Source: a virus. From it: DNA of 22,269 nucleotides. Under the pieces are notes generated by a model. That model saw only the letters and a program-made list of their open reading frames with translations, did no database searches and had not been told where the DNA came from. A program made the position numbers and the translations under genes. Below, in pieces: positions 21,356 through 22,269 of the stretch (positions are counted from its first letter, which is position 1; each line of letters begins with the position of its first letter). The stretch is taken from positions 1 to 22,269 of IMG/VR virus record IMGVR_UViG_3300029448_000492; one strand, given 5' to 3'.

Positions 21356-21945
21356 TATCGTATTAATCTACCTTTTAACATTGCATTTGTCTGTAATACA
21401 TTGCCATTTATTTCTTGTAGTTTTTCATACACTGTATCAGCTAATACAACATGGTCTTTAGCTTTGTTATCTACTGGTTGTTTAAACAGCTTGTCAATAG
21501 TTGTGATTTCTATTTGTACTGGCTTACCTTGTAGTAATTGATTAGCAACTTTCCTATACATTTTTTGATATGACACAGCACTTCTTCCGATAAACCCATC
21601 TTTACCCATATCTAAGTCTTGTTGTGTCTCACCTGTCAGGATGCAACCTGATGTATGTTCATCAGTATTCCCTGAATGAATAAGTATGTAAGTAAAGTTA
21701 GGAACATCCTGTAAATGCAACATTCCATGGTGTGCATTCTTGTATTTCTTATCATATTTAGTGTGAAATCCACCCTCTTTTCTAAACTTTATATCGTATG
21801 TTCCTTCAGGTATGCAAGTTTCATGCATAACTTTTACCGCTTGATACTGGTCTTCTAGTGTATAACATTCAAATACACCATCAATAAACAATAAACCATT
21901 GGTCGCATCAGTTCCGAACTGATGTCTAACTACAGTTAGTTTCAC
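21355..21945 (-). CDS. DUF5675 family protein, probable lysis-related
   Basis: 196 aa. The GTG at 21945 has GGAGG 5 bases upstream. The sequence carries the DUF5675 hallmarks: a beta-rich start (KLTVVRH), GLLFIDGVFECYTLEDQ, CIPEGTYDIKF, NFTYILIHSGN and the HTSGCILTG core. The conserved His and Cys could be catalytic, as in L,D-transpeptidase-like enzymes, and the family is often seen in phage lysis cassettes, but its activity is not established. The C-terminal 50 aa (after KLFKQPVDNK) are an extra helical tail. The LFKQ at this point is encoded by the palindrome at 21479. Confidence 0.85.
   Translation of the reverse strand: MKLTVVRHQFGTDATNGLLFIDGVFECYTLEDQYQAVKVMHETCIPEGTYDIKFRKEGGFHTKYDKKYKNAHHGMLHLQDVPNFTYILIHSGNTDEHTSGCILTGETQQDLDMGKDGFIGRSAVSYQKMYRKVANQLLQGKPVQIEITTIDKLFKQPVDNKAKDHVVLADTVYEKLQEINGNVLQTNAMLKGRLIR
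21479..21488. repeat. TGTTTAAACA palindrome copy 13 (in DUF5675 gene)
   Basis: Encodes LFKQ in DKLFKQPVDNK on the minus strand. Rightmost copy in the window. Confidence 0.9.
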
Positions 21946-22027
21946 CTATACCTCCATGTTCGCAGTCGCATATTGTTATATGCGTACCATTTTCATTAAT
22001 GGTTGTGCAGCACTTATTTTCCGCCAC
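21926..22027 (-). CDS. 33 aa Cys-rich micro-ORF, GTG start
   Basis: GTG 22027 to TAG 21926-21928, ending 20 bp inside the DUF5675 gene, whose GGAGG ribosome site lies within this frame. The product begins M/V-AENKCCTTINENGTHITICDC, with CC, C-x-C and a Cys near the end, suggesting metal binding or disulfide links. No good Shine-Dalgarno precedes the GTG, though a GGTGGTGG lies upstream. A perfect 7-bp hairpin CGCATAT-TGTT-ATATGCG (21967-21984) lies inside it. Moderate support only. Confidence 0.4.
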   Translation of the reverse strand: MAENKCCTTINENGTHITICDCEHGGIGETNCS

Positions 22028-22052
22028 AACAGCCACCACCACAGCATTCCAT
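22014..22052 (-). CDS. 12 aa Cys/Gly-rich micro-ORF
   Basis: ATG 22052, with AAAGGAA 6 bases upstream, encodes MECCGGGCCGGK, a CC-GGG-CC pattern that is very unlikely by chance and would bind metal. It lies three bases after the stop of the upstream membrane-protein gene. It might be a real micro-protein or a leader peptide. Confidence 0.4.
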   Translation of the reverse strand: MECCGGGCCGGK

Positions 22053-22054
22053 AA

Positions 22055-22240
22055 CTATTCCTTTCTGAAACTTATGGTTAATAACCATACTGCTAATGTA
22101 ATTATAGTCGCAAGTCCTGTAATTTGTTGTGCAGAACCAGTAAGTGTAAGCGTAGCAATAACTAAACCAACCAAAGTCCAACTAAGGTTAAGCGTTTCTT
22201 TTATTGCTGCTACAAACCAGGTCCATAACTTCTTTATCAT
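22055..22240 (-). CDS. 61 aa membrane protein, possible second holin
   Basis: ATG 22240 follows AGGAGAAGTCT. The protein has an amphipathic start (MIKKLWTWFVAAIKETLNLSW), one hydrophobic helix (TLVGLVIATLTLTG) and a second one (LATIITLAVWLLTI), ending FRKE. Two short spans and a positive end are typical of small holins or antiholins, and it stands in front of the lysis-type genes. Other small membrane proteins would look the same. Start overlaps the upstream stop as ATGA. Confidence 0.65.
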   Translation of the reverse strand: MIKKLWTWFVAAIKETLNLSWTLVGLVIATLTLTGSAQQITGLATIITLAVWLLTISFRKE

Positions 22241-22269
22241 AGACTTCTCCTAAATACAAAAGCTGCCAT
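22237..22269 (-). CDS. Partial upstream gene end
   Basis: An open leftward frame enters from the right edge (MAAFVFRRSL then TGA) and its stop overlaps the ATG of the 61 aa membrane-protein gene. Only 10 codons are visible. It may be a complete micro-ORF or the end of a longer gene. Confidence 0.3.
   Translation of the reverse strand: MAAFVFRRSL

Noticed and set aside
9987-21488. TGTTTAAACA as a restriction-avoidance or tRNA anticodon-loop att site
   Set aside because: The word is enriched instead of avoided, and 13 copies do not fit one attachment site; no integrase is visible.
1-22269. tRNA genes or CRISPR arrays
   Set aside because: I saw no cloverleaf with a T-arm GGTTCRA core and acceptor stem, and no regularly spaced direct repeats; the palindrome spacing is irregular.

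Overview
This window reads as about 22 kb of a low-GC tailed dsDNA bacteriophage (Caudoviricetes). It carries a large terminase and a portal gene, a block of tightly overlapping small genes with very strong Shine-Dalgarno sequences, a phage recombination protein (Rad52-like annealing protein), an SprT-like metallopeptidase, a Mre11-type phosphoesterase, a lysozyme and an r1t-like holin. No host gene, rRNA or tRNA is visible. The AT-rich composition and several tiny lysine-rich or RHxC/WSCK-type proteins remind me of phages of marine or other aquatic bacteria. The host cannot be fixed from the sequence. A podovirus-like virion is possible, because a protein of more than 1,860 residues follows the portal cluster.

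Layout. Positions 1-10,894 are transcribed leftward. A micro-gene cluster (25 aa Lys-rich, 26 aa membrane, 85, 70, 64 and 33 aa) leads into TerL, portal, two small proteins and one giant open frame that runs off the left edge. Nearly all junctions are TAATG, ATGA or short overlaps. Positions 10,895-12,577 are a divergent control region. It holds several hairpins, two leftward intrinsic terminators with UUCG and GNRA-type loops, a hidden 34 aa zinc-ribbon gene, a 28 aa membrane peptide gene and a compact non-coding segment (about 12,161-12,533) that looks like a structured RNA closed by a 9-bp long-range helix. Positions 12,578-19,775 run rightward and are early/replication-type genes: DUF2958, SprT-like, many unknowns, a small HTH protein, the Rad52-like protein, the lysozyme and a PD-(D/E)XK-like nuclease. 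Positions 19,791-22,269 run leftward again: phosphoesterase, holin, DUF5675 protein, Cys-rich micro-ORFs and a small membrane protein.

The most striking feature is a 10-bp palindrome, TGTTTAAACA, present 13 times between 9,987 and 21,488 and absent from the structural-gene part (1-9,986). Seven copies are intergenic, one overlaps a stop codon and five lie inside genes on both strands. The intergenic copies often sit in the loop of a hairpin whose stem sequence differs each time. A second hairpin and a GGAGG Shine-Dalgarno usually follow. Inside genes the palindrome forces the same residues (LFKQ in three unrelated proteins, CLN in two). This points to selection on the nucleic acid itself, for example as the binding site of a phage regulator. 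The small HTH protein at 17,307-17,510, which carries a copy in its own gene, is a candidate partner.

Working model (inference): the control region at 11-12.5 kb drives leftward late transcription through terminator-rich leaders and rightward early transcription with a structured RNA at its front. The dispersed palindromes coordinate expression, or mark the DNA or RNA, across the early and lysis regions.
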